A stretch of 16,395 nucleotides of DNA from Chloroflexota bacterium (GTDB taxonomy: Bacteria > Chloroflexota > Dehalococcoidia > Dehalococcoidales > UBA2162), in the NCBI GenBank assembly GCA_016193545.1, contig JACPSA010000032.1, positions 1 to 16,395 of the forward strand, in the 5' to 3' direction. Positions 5,708 to 13,237 of this stretch are shown piece by piece. The position numbers and the translations under genes were made by a program. The notes under the pieces are model-generated. The model made no database searches. It was given only the letters and a program-made list of their open reading frames with translations, and was not told where the DNA came from. Position 1 is the first letter of the stretch; every line of letters begins with the position of its first letter.

Positions 5708-6940
5708 ATGGATTTTGAGTACCATTACAGCGAGGAGCTGGAGGAGTTTCGTAAGGAAGTACGCGCTTTTATCGAAGAATACGCTTACAAAGAACCGGTT
5801 GTTCCGCCCGACCCGGTTAAACTTAATCCTGAGATGTTTGTCAGAGGTAAGGAGCTCTCCCGCAAAATGGGTGAGAGGGGTTGGTATGCTCCGGCTTACC
5901 CCAAGGAATATGGCGGCGGCGGTTTAGACCTTGGCCATTGTGTGGTGCTGGCCGAGGAATTCGGCTGGATAAGGCGTGAGCACCGTTGGCCCGGCTCTAC
6001 TGAAGTATCGGCGATACATACCGGGGGAATTATGGCCCACGGGACTGAGGAGCAAAAACGACGGTTCTTGCCCAAGTTGTTGCTGGGGGATTGGCACGGT
6101 GCCCAGTGCTTTACCGAGCCTGAAGCCGGCAGCGACGAGGCAGCAATGAAGAGTACTGCCGTCCGTAATGGGGATGTTTACATCATTAACGGAGACAAAG
6201 TCTTTGTTGGCGGCGAACCGGTTGGTGGACCTCGCCCCGATTATCTTTACTGGGCAGCGGTTACGGACCCTAAAGCTCCCCGTCACCAGAACCTCAGTGC
6301 CTTTTTTATTCCGGCAGACCTGCCGGGTATTACCTATATTCCCTTGAATTTAGTTGGTGGCGGTGGCGGCCAGAGGTGGCATATTATCTGTGAAGATGTG
6401 CGCTGCCCGGCCGATTGCATGATTGGCGAGGAAAACAAAGGGTGGCTGGTGACTCAGGCGACCTTGCACCTGGAGCATGGTGGCGGGGGCCATCTGGTGA
6501 CAGGAGACCGTACGGAGCACCGTATTATTGATTACTGCAAAAAGACATTGCGTAACGGTAAACCGATAAGTAGCGACCCCATGGTCCGTGACCTTTTAGT
6601 GCAGCTCTATATTGAAGCTGAAGTGGGTCGGCTCTGGGGGGTGCGCAACTTCGCTATGGCTCAAGGTCAAATACCGAGAATACGCTATACCGGAACTCAG
6701 ACCTCTCTGCATCGGAAGCGTTTCTCTCCGGTGAAAGGGAAGATTCTGCTGGATATTCTGGGACCTCACTGCTTAATTGATGACCCTGAGTTGCAGATTC
6801 TCTTTGGAGAAGTGGAACTTGACGTCAGGCTGGGTGAAGTCACTCATGTGGGCGGCACTCCTGAAGTTCAGCAGATTATGATGTCTCGTGCTATGGGCTT
6901 GGGCCGGGGTGCAACGCGAGCTGCTACAGGCCAACAATAA
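5708..6940 (+). CDS. Acyl-CoA dehydrogenase, large-subunit type, tandem copy 1
   Basis: A 410-residue FAD-dependent acyl-CoA dehydrogenase that would oxidise an acyl-CoA to its 2,3-enoyl-CoA and pass electrons to ETF. The ATG at 5708 gives the N-terminus MDFE shared by the two following copies. GTG 5699 is too close to AGGAG (5691-5695). Core motifs are APAYPKEYGGGG (61-72), CFTEPEAGSD (134-143) and NGDKVFVG (161-168). The C-terminal block reads HVGGTPEVQQIMMSRAMGLGR: glycine (382) stands where MCAD-type enzymes have the catalytic Glu of YEGT. The usual R-x-Q-F-G motif of helix G is also absent; SSDPMVRDLLVQLYIEAE takes its place. This pattern fits large subunits of heteromeric dehydrogenases (FadE pairs of mycobacteria, pimeloyl-CoA dehydrogenase PimC). 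The substrate cannot be told. A 30-base gap separates it from copy 2. Confidence 0.88.
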   Translation: MDFEYHYSEELEEFRKEVRAFIEEYAYKEPVVPPDPVKLNPEMFVRGKELSRKMGERGWYAPAYPKEYGGGGLDLGHCVVLAEEFGWIRREHRWPGSTEVSAIHTGGIMAHGTEEQKRRFLPKLLLGDWHGAQCFTEPEAGSDEAAMKSTAVRNGDVYIINGDKVFVGGEPVGGPRPDYLYWAAVTDPKAPRHQNLSAFFIPADLPGITYIPLNLVGGGGGQRWHIICEDVRCPADCMIGEENKGWLVTQATLHLEHGGGGHLVTGDRTEHRIIDYCKKTLRNGKPISSDPMVRDLLVQLYIEAEVGRLWGVRNFAMAQGQIPRIRYTGTQTSLHRKRFSPVKGKILLDILGPHCLIDDPELQILFGEVELDVRLGEVTHVGGTPEVQQIMMSRAMGLGRGATRAATGQQ

Positions 6941-6970
6941 AATAGCAACTTCGTGGAAGGTCTAGGGCAT

Positions 6971-8209
6971 ATGGATTTTGAGTTTAAGTATACCAGGGAA
7001 CAAGAGGAGTTCGCCAAGGAGATCCGGCGGTTTATTGCGGAAAACGTCTTGAAAGAACCAATTATGCCGGCTGATGTAACCAAGCTTAGTCCCGAGCTGT
7101 TCCTGAAAGGTCGGGAGATTGAGCGCAAGCTAGGAGCGAAAGGATGGTTTGCTCCTGCCTACCCCAAAGAATATGGAGGCGGTGGCTTAGACCTTGACCA
7201 CTGCGTCGTACTCGCCATCGAATTTGCCAAGATAAAGGAAGAGCGTCGCTGGCCAGGAATATTCGGGGGAGCTAGTGAAATCTCACCGATATATACTGCA
7301 GGACTTATGTCCCAAGGGACGGAGGAGCAGCAACGAAAGTTCTTACCCAAGCTGCTGAGCGGCGAATGGTTCGGCTTTCAATGCTTTACTGAGCCTGAGG
7401 CTGGCAGTGATGAGGCTTCGATGAAGAGCACTGCCGTCCGTGATGGGGATGTTTATGTCATTGACGGTACTAAAGTCTTTGTTGGACAGATGCCAGCAGG
7501 GCTTCGTCCTGATTATCTGTACTGGCCGGCGGTTACCGACCCTAAAGCCCCCCGTCACCAGAACATCAGCGCCTTTTTTATTCCGGCAGATTTGCCGGGC
7601 ATTACCTATATTCCTCTGAACCTTATCGCGGCTGAGGGTTCAAAGTGGGAAGTTACTTGTGAGGGTGTGAGATGCCCTGCGGATTGTCTTATCGGCGAGC
7701 TAAACAAAGGATGGTTGGTGACGCAAGGAACTCTAGCGGCAGAACACGGCGGAGGAGGTGCTCTTGTTCCCCGGGGCAGGCGGGTATTGAAGGTGATTGA
7801 TTATTGTAAGAAGACGTTACGTAACGGAAAACGGATAAGCAGTGACCCCATGGTTAGAGACCTATTGATTCAGCTCTATATTGAGTATCATGTAGGGCGA
7901 CTTTGGGGACTGCGCAACTTCGCTATGGCTGAAGGGCAAATACCTAGAGTGCGCTACACCGGAACCCAGACCTCTCTGCACAACAAGCGCTTTTCACCGG
8001 TATTTGGGAAGGCGCTAATGGATATTCTGGGGCCGGCTTGTTTGATTGATGACCCTGAGTTGCAAATATTGGCGGGAGAGGCAGAAAATGAGGTCAGGCT
8101 GGCTGATGTCACTCATATTGGTGGTACCCCAGAGGTCCAGCAAATCATGATGTCTCGTGCTATGGGCTTAGGACGAAGCGCAACGCGGCCGGCCGCGGCG
8201 ACTAGCTAA
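6971..8209 (+). CDS. Acyl-CoA dehydrogenase, large-subunit type, tandem copy 2
   Basis: A 412-residue paralogue of the preceding gene. The ATG at 6971 gives MDFEFKYTREQEEF, matching the copies on both sides. The upstream in-frame ATG at 6953 would add six unmatched residues. A plausible ribosome site is GGAAGG at 6955-6960. It carries a short insertion near residue 97 (GIFGGASEIS, where the others have G-S-T-E-V-S or G-H-E-V-S), close to the substrate side, and YIEYHVGRLWG where the other two have YIEAEVGRLWG. These are the clearest sites of specificity change. The C-terminal block again has IGGT instead of a catalytic EGT. It is co-transcribed with its neighbours (30- and 35-base gaps). Confidence 0.88.
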   Translation: MDFEFKYTREQEEFAKEIRRFIAENVLKEPIMPADVTKLSPELFLKGREIERKLGAKGWFAPAYPKEYGGGGLDLDHCVVLAIEFAKIKEERRWPGIFGGASEISPIYTAGLMSQGTEEQQRKFLPKLLSGEWFGFQCFTEPEAGSDEASMKSTAVRDGDVYVIDGTKVFVGQMPAGLRPDYLYWPAVTDPKAPRHQNISAFFIPADLPGITYIPLNLIAAEGSKWEVTCEGVRCPADCLIGELNKGWLVTQGTLAAEHGGGGALVPRGRRVLKVIDYCKKTLRNGKRISSDPMVRDLLIQLYIEYHVGRLWGLRNFAMAEGQIPRVRYTGTQTSLHNKRFSPVFGKALMDILGPACLIDDPELQILAGEAENEVRLADVTHIGGTPEVQQIMMSRAMGLGRSATRPAAATS

Positions 8210-8244
8210 TAGAGTGGAAACAAAGAAAGGAGGGTCGGGGATAT

Positions 8245-9471
8245 ATGGATTTTGAATTTTATTACACTAAGGAACAAGAGGAGTTCCGCAAGGAGGTAAG
8301 TGCCTTTATTGAGGAAAATGCGTATAAAGAGCCGATTGTGCCTCCTGACCCGGTCCAGATGTCCAAGGAGATGTTCATTTACGGACGGGAGTTAGACCGC
8401 AAGATGGGTAAAAAGGGCTGGTTTGCCCCTGCCTATCCCAAGCAATATGGCGGAGGCGGTCTGGACCTTGACCACTGTATTATACTGGCTGAGGAGTTTG
8501 CCAAAGTAAGTGAGCAACACCGCTGGCCCGGAGGTCACGAAGTTTCGTCGATACACACCGGGGGTATTATGTCCCAGGGGACGGAGGAGCAGAAACGAAA
8601 GTTTCTGCCGAAGCTGCTGAGCGGCGAATGGTTTGGCTTTCAATGCTTTACTGAGCCTGATGCTGGTAGTGATGAAGCGTCGATGAAGAGCACTGCTGTC
8701 CGTGATGGGGATGTTTATGTTATTAATGGAGATAAAGTCTTTGTCGGTCAGCAACCAGAAGGACTTCGTCCTGATTATCTTTACTGGCCGGCAGTCACTG
8801 ACCCCAAAGCTCCCCGCCACCAGAACATCAGCGCCTTTTTTATCCCGGCTGACTTACCGGGCATCACCTACATTCCCTTGAATCTCATTGCTGCCGAGGG
8901 TCAAAAGTGGGAGGTGCTCTGTGAGGATGTCCGTTGTCCGGCAGACCGCCTTATCGGTGAAGAAAATAAAGGGTGGCTGGTAACCCAGGCGACTCTGGCA
9001 CTGGAGCATGGTGGCGGAGGTTCTCTTACCCCCCGTAACAAGCGGGTACTACATGTTATTGACTACTGCAAGAAGACACTGCGTAATGGTAAACCGATAA
9101 GTAGTAACCCCATGGTCCGTGACCTTTTAGTGCAGCTCTACATTGAAGCTGAGGTAGGTCGGCTCTGGGGGGTGCGTAACTTCGCTATGTCTCAGGGTCA
9201 AATACCGAGAATACGCTATACCGGAACCCAGATATCTCTGCACAGGAAGCGCTTTTCGCCGGTATTTGGGAAGGCGCTAATGGATATTCTGGGGCCGGCT
9301 TGCTTGATTGATGACCCGGAGTTAGGGATATTGCTGGGTGAGGTGGTGAATGAAGTACGGATGGCTGATGTCACTCATATTGGTGGTACACCGGAGGTTC
9401 AGCAAATTATGATGTCTCGTGCTATGGGCTTGGGCCGGAGTGCCACGCGAGCTGAGGCTGTACACAAATAA
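8245..9471 (+). CDS. Acyl-CoA dehydrogenase, large-subunit type, tandem copy 3
   Basis: A 408-residue paralogue starting at ATG 8245 behind a strong Shine-Dalgarno (AAAGGAGG, about 8225-8232). It shares the FTEPDAGSD, NGDKVFVG, VRDLLVQLYIEAE and IGGTPEVQQIMMSRAMG blocks. Its sequence is a mosaic. The middle (LLSGEWFGFQCFTEP through LNLIAAEG) follows copy 2. The stretch around 9060-9235 follows copy 1 almost base for base. The segment from about 9255 (FGKALMDILGPACL) follows copy 2 again. This pattern indicates gene conversion or unequal crossing-over among the tandem copies. The predicted role is the same as for copies 1 and 2, and substrate range may differ. Confidence 0.88.
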   Translation: MDFEFYYTKEQEEFRKEVSAFIEENAYKEPIVPPDPVQMSKEMFIYGRELDRKMGKKGWFAPAYPKQYGGGGLDLDHCIILAEEFAKVSEQHRWPGGHEVSSIHTGGIMSQGTEEQKRKFLPKLLSGEWFGFQCFTEPDAGSDEASMKSTAVRDGDVYVINGDKVFVGQQPEGLRPDYLYWPAVTDPKAPRHQNISAFFIPADLPGITYIPLNLIAAEGQKWEVLCEDVRCPADRLIGEENKGWLVTQATLALEHGGGGSLTPRNKRVLHVIDYCKKTLRNGKPISSNPMVRDLLVQLYIEAEVGRLWGVRNFAMSQGQIPRIRYTGTQISLHRKRFSPVFGKALMDILGPACLIDDPELGILLGEVVNEVRMADVTHIGGTPEVQQIMMSRAMGLGRSATRAEAVHK

Positions 9472-9510
9472 ATATATCGTCGAAATCTAAATTTAGAGGA
9501 GGGTAATCTA

Positions 9511-10653
9511 ATGGATCTGTCTCTTACCGAGACCCAGGAAATGTTAAAAAATACAACCCGGGATTTTCTCAAGCAGGAATGCCCGTGGACAGTAGTTAAG
9601 GAAGTAGATGATAGTAAGACCGGATTCTCGGCAGAACTCTGGCGTAAGACGTCCGAGCTAGGCTGGGTTGGGATGAGTCTGCCTGAGGCATATGGCGGTA
9701 TGGGCAGTAGTATTCAGGACCTGGGTGTCCTCTATGAGGAAATGGGACAAGCGCTCTTACCCGGACCTTATTTTTCCTCACCACTGCTTTGCGGCTCGAT
9801 TATCCTTGAGTCAGGAACGGAGGAGCAAAAAAAGAAACTTCTGCCGGCGATTGCTGATGGTAAACAGATACTGGCTCTAGCGCTTACCGAACCGGATTAC
9901 GGCTGGGAGCCGGAGTGTATCCACCTGTCAGCGACCGCCAAAGGCAGTAACTTTGTCCTTAATGGGACCAAGCGTTTTATCCATGATGCTCAGATTGCTG
10001 ACCAGATTATCTGTGTTGCCCGGACGAAAAAGAGCAGCAATCCGGCGGATGGAATAACGCTATTCTTGGTGGACAAGAAGTCCCGTGGGCTCTCCTGCCG
10101 TGACCTGCCCGGTTTTGTGGGTGAGAAGCTCAATGAGATGACCTTTAATTCGGTCGAAGTGCCGGCAGCAAATATCATCGGCAAGAAAGACAACGGCTGG
10201 TCAGCCCTGGCCAAACCAATGAGAATCACTTCCGTGCTGATGAGTTCCTATATGGTCGGTGCCTGTCAGCATTTGCTGGATATGACTGTAGAATACGCCC
10301 AGACCAGGGTACAGTTCGGTCAGCCTATCGGTGCTTTCCAGTGGGTACAGGGCTATATTATCGGCCAGGCGAACCATCTGGAAAAAGCCCGCTGGATTAC
10401 GGCTGAGGCTTTGTGGAAGGTGGATACCAATAAACCTCAAGCGGAACAGGATGAGGCGGTGTCACTGGCCAAATCTGTTGCCAGTGAGTCTTTCCATGAG
10501 TGCGGTCATCTGAGTCATGAGGTTCATGCTGGTGTCGGTGTCGACAAGAAGTTCCCTCTTTACCTCTATAGCAAGAAAGCCAAGACCCTGTACTCTTACT
10601 TGGGAGACCCGATTTACCATCGGAAGCGTGTGGCTGACCTGATAGGGCTATAG
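9511..10653 (+). CDS. Acyl-CoA dehydrogenase, small-subunit type
   Basis: A 380-residue acyl-CoA dehydrogenase family protein, clearly divergent from the three upstream copies. The ATG at 9511 follows GAGGAGGG with good spacing. It has LPEAYGG (58-63), LALTEPDYGWEPE in place of TEPxAGSD, NGTKRFIHDA (151-160), and the classical helix-G motif RVQFGQPIGAFQ (from 266) that the large copies lack. The C-terminus reads LGDPIYHRKRVADLIGL, with no E-G-T catalytic block. It resembles small subunits of alpha2beta2 acyl-CoA dehydrogenases (the PimD type, or partners in mycobacterial FadE pairs), which build a shared active site with a large subunit. Being last in the operon behind three large paralogues, it could partner any of them. 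Transcription ends shortly after, convergent with the transporter genes. Confidence 0.85.
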   Translation: MDLSLTETQEMLKNTTRDFLKQECPWTVVKEVDDSKTGFSAELWRKTSELGWVGMSLPEAYGGMGSSIQDLGVLYEEMGQALLPGPYFSSPLLCGSIILESGTEEQKKKLLPAIADGKQILALALTEPDYGWEPECIHLSATAKGSNFVLNGTKRFIHDAQIADQIICVARTKKSSNPADGITLFLVDKKSRGLSCRDLPGFVGEKLNEMTFNSVEVPAANIIGKKDNGWSALAKPMRITSVLMSSYMVGACQHLLDMTVEYAQTRVQFGQPIGAFQWVQGYIIGQANHLEKARWITAEALWKVDTNKPQAEQDEAVSLAKSVASESFHECGHLSHEVHAGVGVDKKFPLYLYSKKAKTLYSYLGDPIYHRKRVADLIGL

Positions 10654-10716
10654 ACTGAGAGTAGTGTCAAATACCTGTCGGGCTCTTTTGGCTGCCATAA
10701 CCCGGCTGGAGTAAAA

Positions 10717-10744
10717 TCCTTGCCTCTGGATTCAAAGGTAAGGA
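10717..10744 (-). terminator. Candidate intrinsic terminator of the transporter operon
   Basis: The arms TCCTTGCCT (10717-10725) and AGGTAAGGA (10736-10744) form a 9-bp stem with one G-T pair and a 10-base loop. Read on the minus strand the stem is followed by TTTTAC, so it would end transcription of the permease-ATPase operon. On the plus strand no T-run follows directly. The stem is modest in GC content. Confidence 0.4.
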
Positions 10745-10762
10745 CGGTACTTTAGGGCAGAC

Positions 10763-11563
10763 TTACCGGTGCTTGTCGGCGTTTCGCTTAGGTATCATTA
10801 CGATGTGAGGGACGCCGGTTACCGGGTGTGATTCCACTTTGACTGACGCTGAGAATACCTCTCTGATGCCGTGTTCAGTTAGGACCTGCGACGGAGTTCC
10901 ATCAGCTAAAATACGGCCTTCTTTAAGCAGGACCAGGCGGTCGAAGTAAAGGGCGGCCAGATTAAGCTCATGCATGGCGGCAATGACAGTGAGTTTTCGC
11001 TCCTGGTTGAGGTTCCTCAGCAATTCCAGGGTTTCTACCTGATGGCTGATATCCAGATGCACTGTCGGCTCATCTAGAAGTAGCAGCTTGGGTTCTTGTG
11101 CCAGTGCCATCGCCAGAATGACCTTCTGTCGTTCGCCGCCGCTCAACTCATCAAAACGGCGCTGGGCAAATTGGCTGATACCGGCCAGTTCCATAGCCGT
11201 CGTCACCGCCCGTTTATCGGCGGGAGTTTCTCCAGCCAGGGTCTTAATAAATGGTATCCGTCCCAGCGTGACTACCTCGCTGGTGGTAAAGGCAAAAGGG
11301 ACATGGAATTGCTGTGGCACCGCGGCCACACTGCGGGCTACGGATTTCCGGTTTAGCTGGCTTAGGTTAGCACCACCCAGCCTGATTTCCCCTTGCTTGG
11401 GTTTGAGAATGCCACTGGCGAGCTTAATCAGGGTGGTCTTGCCGGAACCGTTAGCCCCGAGCAGGGCTATCATCTCGCCGGCGGCAACAGCCAGGTTGAT
11501 GTCCTGCAAGACAAAACCGTTGTGGTATGAGAAGGAAACCTGCCGAATTTGTAGTCCAATCAT
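10763..11563 (-). CDS. btuD: ABC transporter ATPase, cobalamin/siderophore type (BtuD/FecE family)
   Basis: A 266-residue ATPase that would power uptake through the FecCD-type permease encoded just upstream. All nucleotide-binding motifs are present: Walker A GANGSGKTT (37-45), Q-loop region VPQQFHVPF, signature LSGGERQ (140-146), Walker B LLLLDEP (160-166), D-loop and H-loop His198. Motif spacing and the C-terminal extension match the FepC/BtuD/HmuV group. The ATG shares one base with the permease stop (TGATG), so the pair is translationally coupled. The family also imports haem and ferric siderophores; the B12 assignment comes only from the riboswitch upstream of the operon. Confidence 0.9.
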   Translation of the reverse strand: MIGLQIRQVSFSYHNGFVLQDINLAVAAGEMIALLGANGSGKTTLIKLASGILKPKQGEIRLGGANLSQLNRKSVARSVAAVPQQFHVPFAFTTSEVVTLGRIPFIKTLAGETPADKRAVTTAMELAGISQFAQRRFDELSGGERQKVILAMALAQEPKLLLLDEPTVHLDISHQVETLELLRNLNQERKLTVIAAMHELNLAALYFDRLVLLKEGRILADGTPSQVLTEHGIREVFSASVKVESHPVTGVPHIVMIPKRNADKHR

Positions 11564-12633
11564 CAGAGAGCGTACTCCTTGCGGCTGCGCCTGAGCAAGT
11601 AAAGAAAGAACGGCGCTCCGATAAGTGCTGTAATAATACCTACCGGAATTTCTACCGGGGCCAGCAGAGTACGGGCGAAAAGGTCGGCAATGACCACAAA
11701 AGTAGCTCCGGCCAGTGCTGAAGCCGGTAACAGCAGCCGGTGGTCCGGCCCGATACTCAGCCGTACCGCATGAGGCATTACCAGCCCGACAAAACCAATT
11801 AAGCCGCTGATGGAAACGGCGGCGGCAGTGAGCAGAGAGCCTAAAGCCAGGATGAGTATTTTATCCCGCTCGACATCAATGCCTAAATAGGCGGCGCCCT
11901 CTTCTCCCAACGAAAATGCATTTAAGTGTAAGGCAAAAAAGCGGGCCCCGATAATGCCGCCAATAACCAGCGGTGCAACAACCCATATCTGTTCCCAGCC
12001 GGTTACCGAGATATGCCCCAGTAGGAACGAATAAACCGAGCGGATGTCCAGTCCTAATTTGTCGCTGATTGACATAATAAAAGCGACAACGGCGGCGAGC
12101 AGGGCGCTGACGACAAATCCGGCCAGGAGCATGCTAATGATGGGTGTCTTACCCCCGACTCGCGCCAGATTATAGACGATGATGACCGTAACCAGGGCGC
12201 CGATAAAGGCGGCCAGCGGCACCAGTCCAAAACCGAGAAAAGCCAGATTTAGCGGTAGTATCATGGCTAGGGTGGCACCTAAAGCGGCTCCGGCTGAGGT
12301 GCCAATAATATAAGGGTCAGCCATGGGGTTGCGTAGCAAACCCTGGAACAGTACCCCGGCGGTAGCTAGAGCGGCTCCAATCAGAGCGCTGCCGATTACC
12401 CGCGGCAGCCGTATCTGGAAAATAATAGTTTCATCCGCGGCTCTCCAGTTAGTTGGGAAGTTGAAAATGGCAGTCTTATTCAGGGCCATTTGTATTATTT
12501 CCGGGAAAGAGATGTTTACGGCGCCAAAAGTGCTGGCCAGGAATAGTGAAAAAATCAAAATCCCGCCCAGTAATAACGATACCAGCACCAGTCGATTACT
12601 GCGTCTCAGTTCAGTCAGCATATCCTCACTCAA
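11563..12633 (-). CDS. btuC: FecCD/BtuC-family ABC transporter permease, probably for cobalamin
   Basis: A hydrophobic protein of up to 356 residues with about ten predicted membrane helices, forming the channel of a type II importer. Family blocks include GAALATAGVLFQGLLRNPMA, DPYIIGTSAGAALGA, GLIGFVGLVMPHAVRL and, near the C-terminus, EIPVGIITALIGAPFFLYLLRR. The start is uncertain. TTG 12633 has no Shine-Dalgarno; ATG 12621 has GTGAGG only two bases ahead. Both lie shortly after a riboswitch-terminator unit. No periplasmic or lipoprotein binding protein (BtuF) lies in the operon or elsewhere in this window. Corrinoid uptake is inferred from the riboswitch; the fold and family are clear from sequence. 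Confidence 0.88.
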   Translation of the reverse strand: MSEDMLTELRRSNRLVLVSLLLGGILIFSLFLASTFGAVNISFPEIIQMALNKTAIFNFPTNWRAADETIIFQIRLPRVIGSALIGAALATAGVLFQGLLRNPMADPYIIGTSAGAALGATLAMILPLNLAFLGFGLVPLAAFIGALVTVIIVYNLARVGGKTPIISMLLAGFVVSALLAAVVAFIMSISDKLGLDIRSVYSFLLGHISVTGWEQIWVVAPLVIGGIIGARFFALHLNAFSLGEEGAAYLGIDVERDKILILALGSLLTAAAVSISGLIGFVGLVMPHAVRLSIGPDHRLLLPASALAGATFVVIADLFARTLLAPVEIPVGIITALIGAPFFLYLLRRSRKEYAL

Positions 12634-12720
12634 TAATCAGGTTGCCAGTAGGGAGGTCGTTTAGTAACCAACCCGCCTGGGTGCCGTTACTTTCTCAAGG
12701 AGAGAGGGATTATTGAGGAT

Positions 12721-12753
12721 AGAAAAGCCCCCTCGCGTGCAGAACGAGGGGGG
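12721..12753 (-). terminator. Intrinsic terminator of the riboswitch (expression platform)
   Basis: CCCCCTCG (12728-12735) and CGAGGGGG (12745-12752) form a perfect 8-bp GC-rich stem with a 9-base loop. On the minus strand it is followed by CTTTTCT. It lies between the cobalamin aptamer and the permease start, where a ligand-controlled transcription terminator is expected. I did not find a clear anti-terminator pairing by eye. Confidence 0.75.
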
Positions 12754-12799
12754 TTTACAGGAAAGTCTTTAATCTGCCTCCCCATCTCCACTGAGGCAA

Positions 12800-12930
12800 C
12801 CAATAGAGGCCGGCGTTCTGACTTCTGAGGGGAATTCTAACCTCTCAGTTACAGCAGGTGGGACTGTGACGGATTTACACCGTACTTGCCTTCCGTTTAA
12901 GCCCGCGCTTACGCTGGGCACCTCTAAAGT
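12800..12930 (-). ncRNA. Cobalamin (B12) riboswitch
   Basis: Read on the minus strand the segment shows the ordered elements of the AdoCbl-type aptamer: the closing stem P1 (TAGAGG at 12926-12921 pairing with CCTCTA at 12809-12804), then GGTGCC, GGGCTTAAACGGAA, a CGGTGTAAATCCG element followed by TCACAGTCCCACCTGCTGT (the conserved core), a variable stem-loop with GAGAGG/CCTC arms, and finally AGTCAGAACGCC, close to the B12-box consensus. B12 binding would favour the terminator at 12721-12753 and shut down the transporter genes, giving feedback on corrinoid uptake. Core motifs are visible; the exact ends are approximate. Confidence 0.88.
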
Positions 12931-12953
12931 TCTATATTCAGTTTATTTCCCAT

Positions 12954-12982
12954 AGCATACGGGAGATGTGTTGAAAAGTCAA
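12954..12982 (-). promoter_or_regulatory. Promoter of the riboswitch-transporter operon
   Basis: On the minus strand TTGACT (12982-12977) is followed by an exact 17-base spacer and TATGCT (12959-12954). That is 5 of 6 and 4 of 6 to the sigma-70 consensus. Transcription would begin near 12947, about 17 bases before the riboswitch aptamer. Confidence 0.65.
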
Positions 12983-13040
12983 TGGTATGTTGTACTGGTT
13001 CATATGATTGGAACATCTTTTCATTCAGCAGACCTTGAGT

Positions 13041-13155
13041 GACCTCACCCCCTAACCCCCTCTCCTACCAGGAGAGGGGAAACAAGCAGAAAGAGAGGGG
13101 GCTAGCCCCGTCTCTTAAAAACCCTCCCCTTCCCCTTTAAGGGGAAGGGGTTGGT
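13041..13155 (-). repeat. Composite palindromic repeat upstream of the riboswitch promoter
   Basis: Starts with GACCTCACCCCC (shared arm) and holds three hairpins: 10 bp with a 3-base loop at 13057-13066/13070-13079 (CCCCTCTCCT/AGGAGAGGGG), an imperfect AAGAGAGGGGGCTAGCCCC/GTCTCTT palindrome near 13091-13116, and a 12-bp stem at 13126-13150 (CCCCTTCCCCTT/AAGGGGAAGGGG) with a 1-base centre. It is another member of the family seen in the trp operon and has no coding potential. The rest of the 12634-13237 gap holds the promoter, riboswitch and terminator listed separately. Confidence 0.75.
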
Positions 13156-13237
13156 AACTCCTACAAGAAACTGTACCAGGCCGAGCCCGGGATATGTCGA
13201 AAAGTCAACGGTGGTTGATTGATACCGCAAGAAAGTG

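Noticed and set aside
12690..12720. Further copy of the palindromic repeat (CAAGGAGAGAGGGATTATTG) just after the permease start region.
   Set aside because: Only one arm resembles the family and no hairpin partner is present; too weak to list.
800..13155. CRISPR array, because several short palindromic repeats recur.
   Set aside because: Copies are scattered over kilobases, in both orientations, with no regular spacers and no cas genes.
13180..13208. Second promoter on the minus strand at the TTGACT of 13203-13208.
   Set aside because: The hexamer 17 bases on (CTCGGC) is not a -10 box; kept only as a degenerate repeat.
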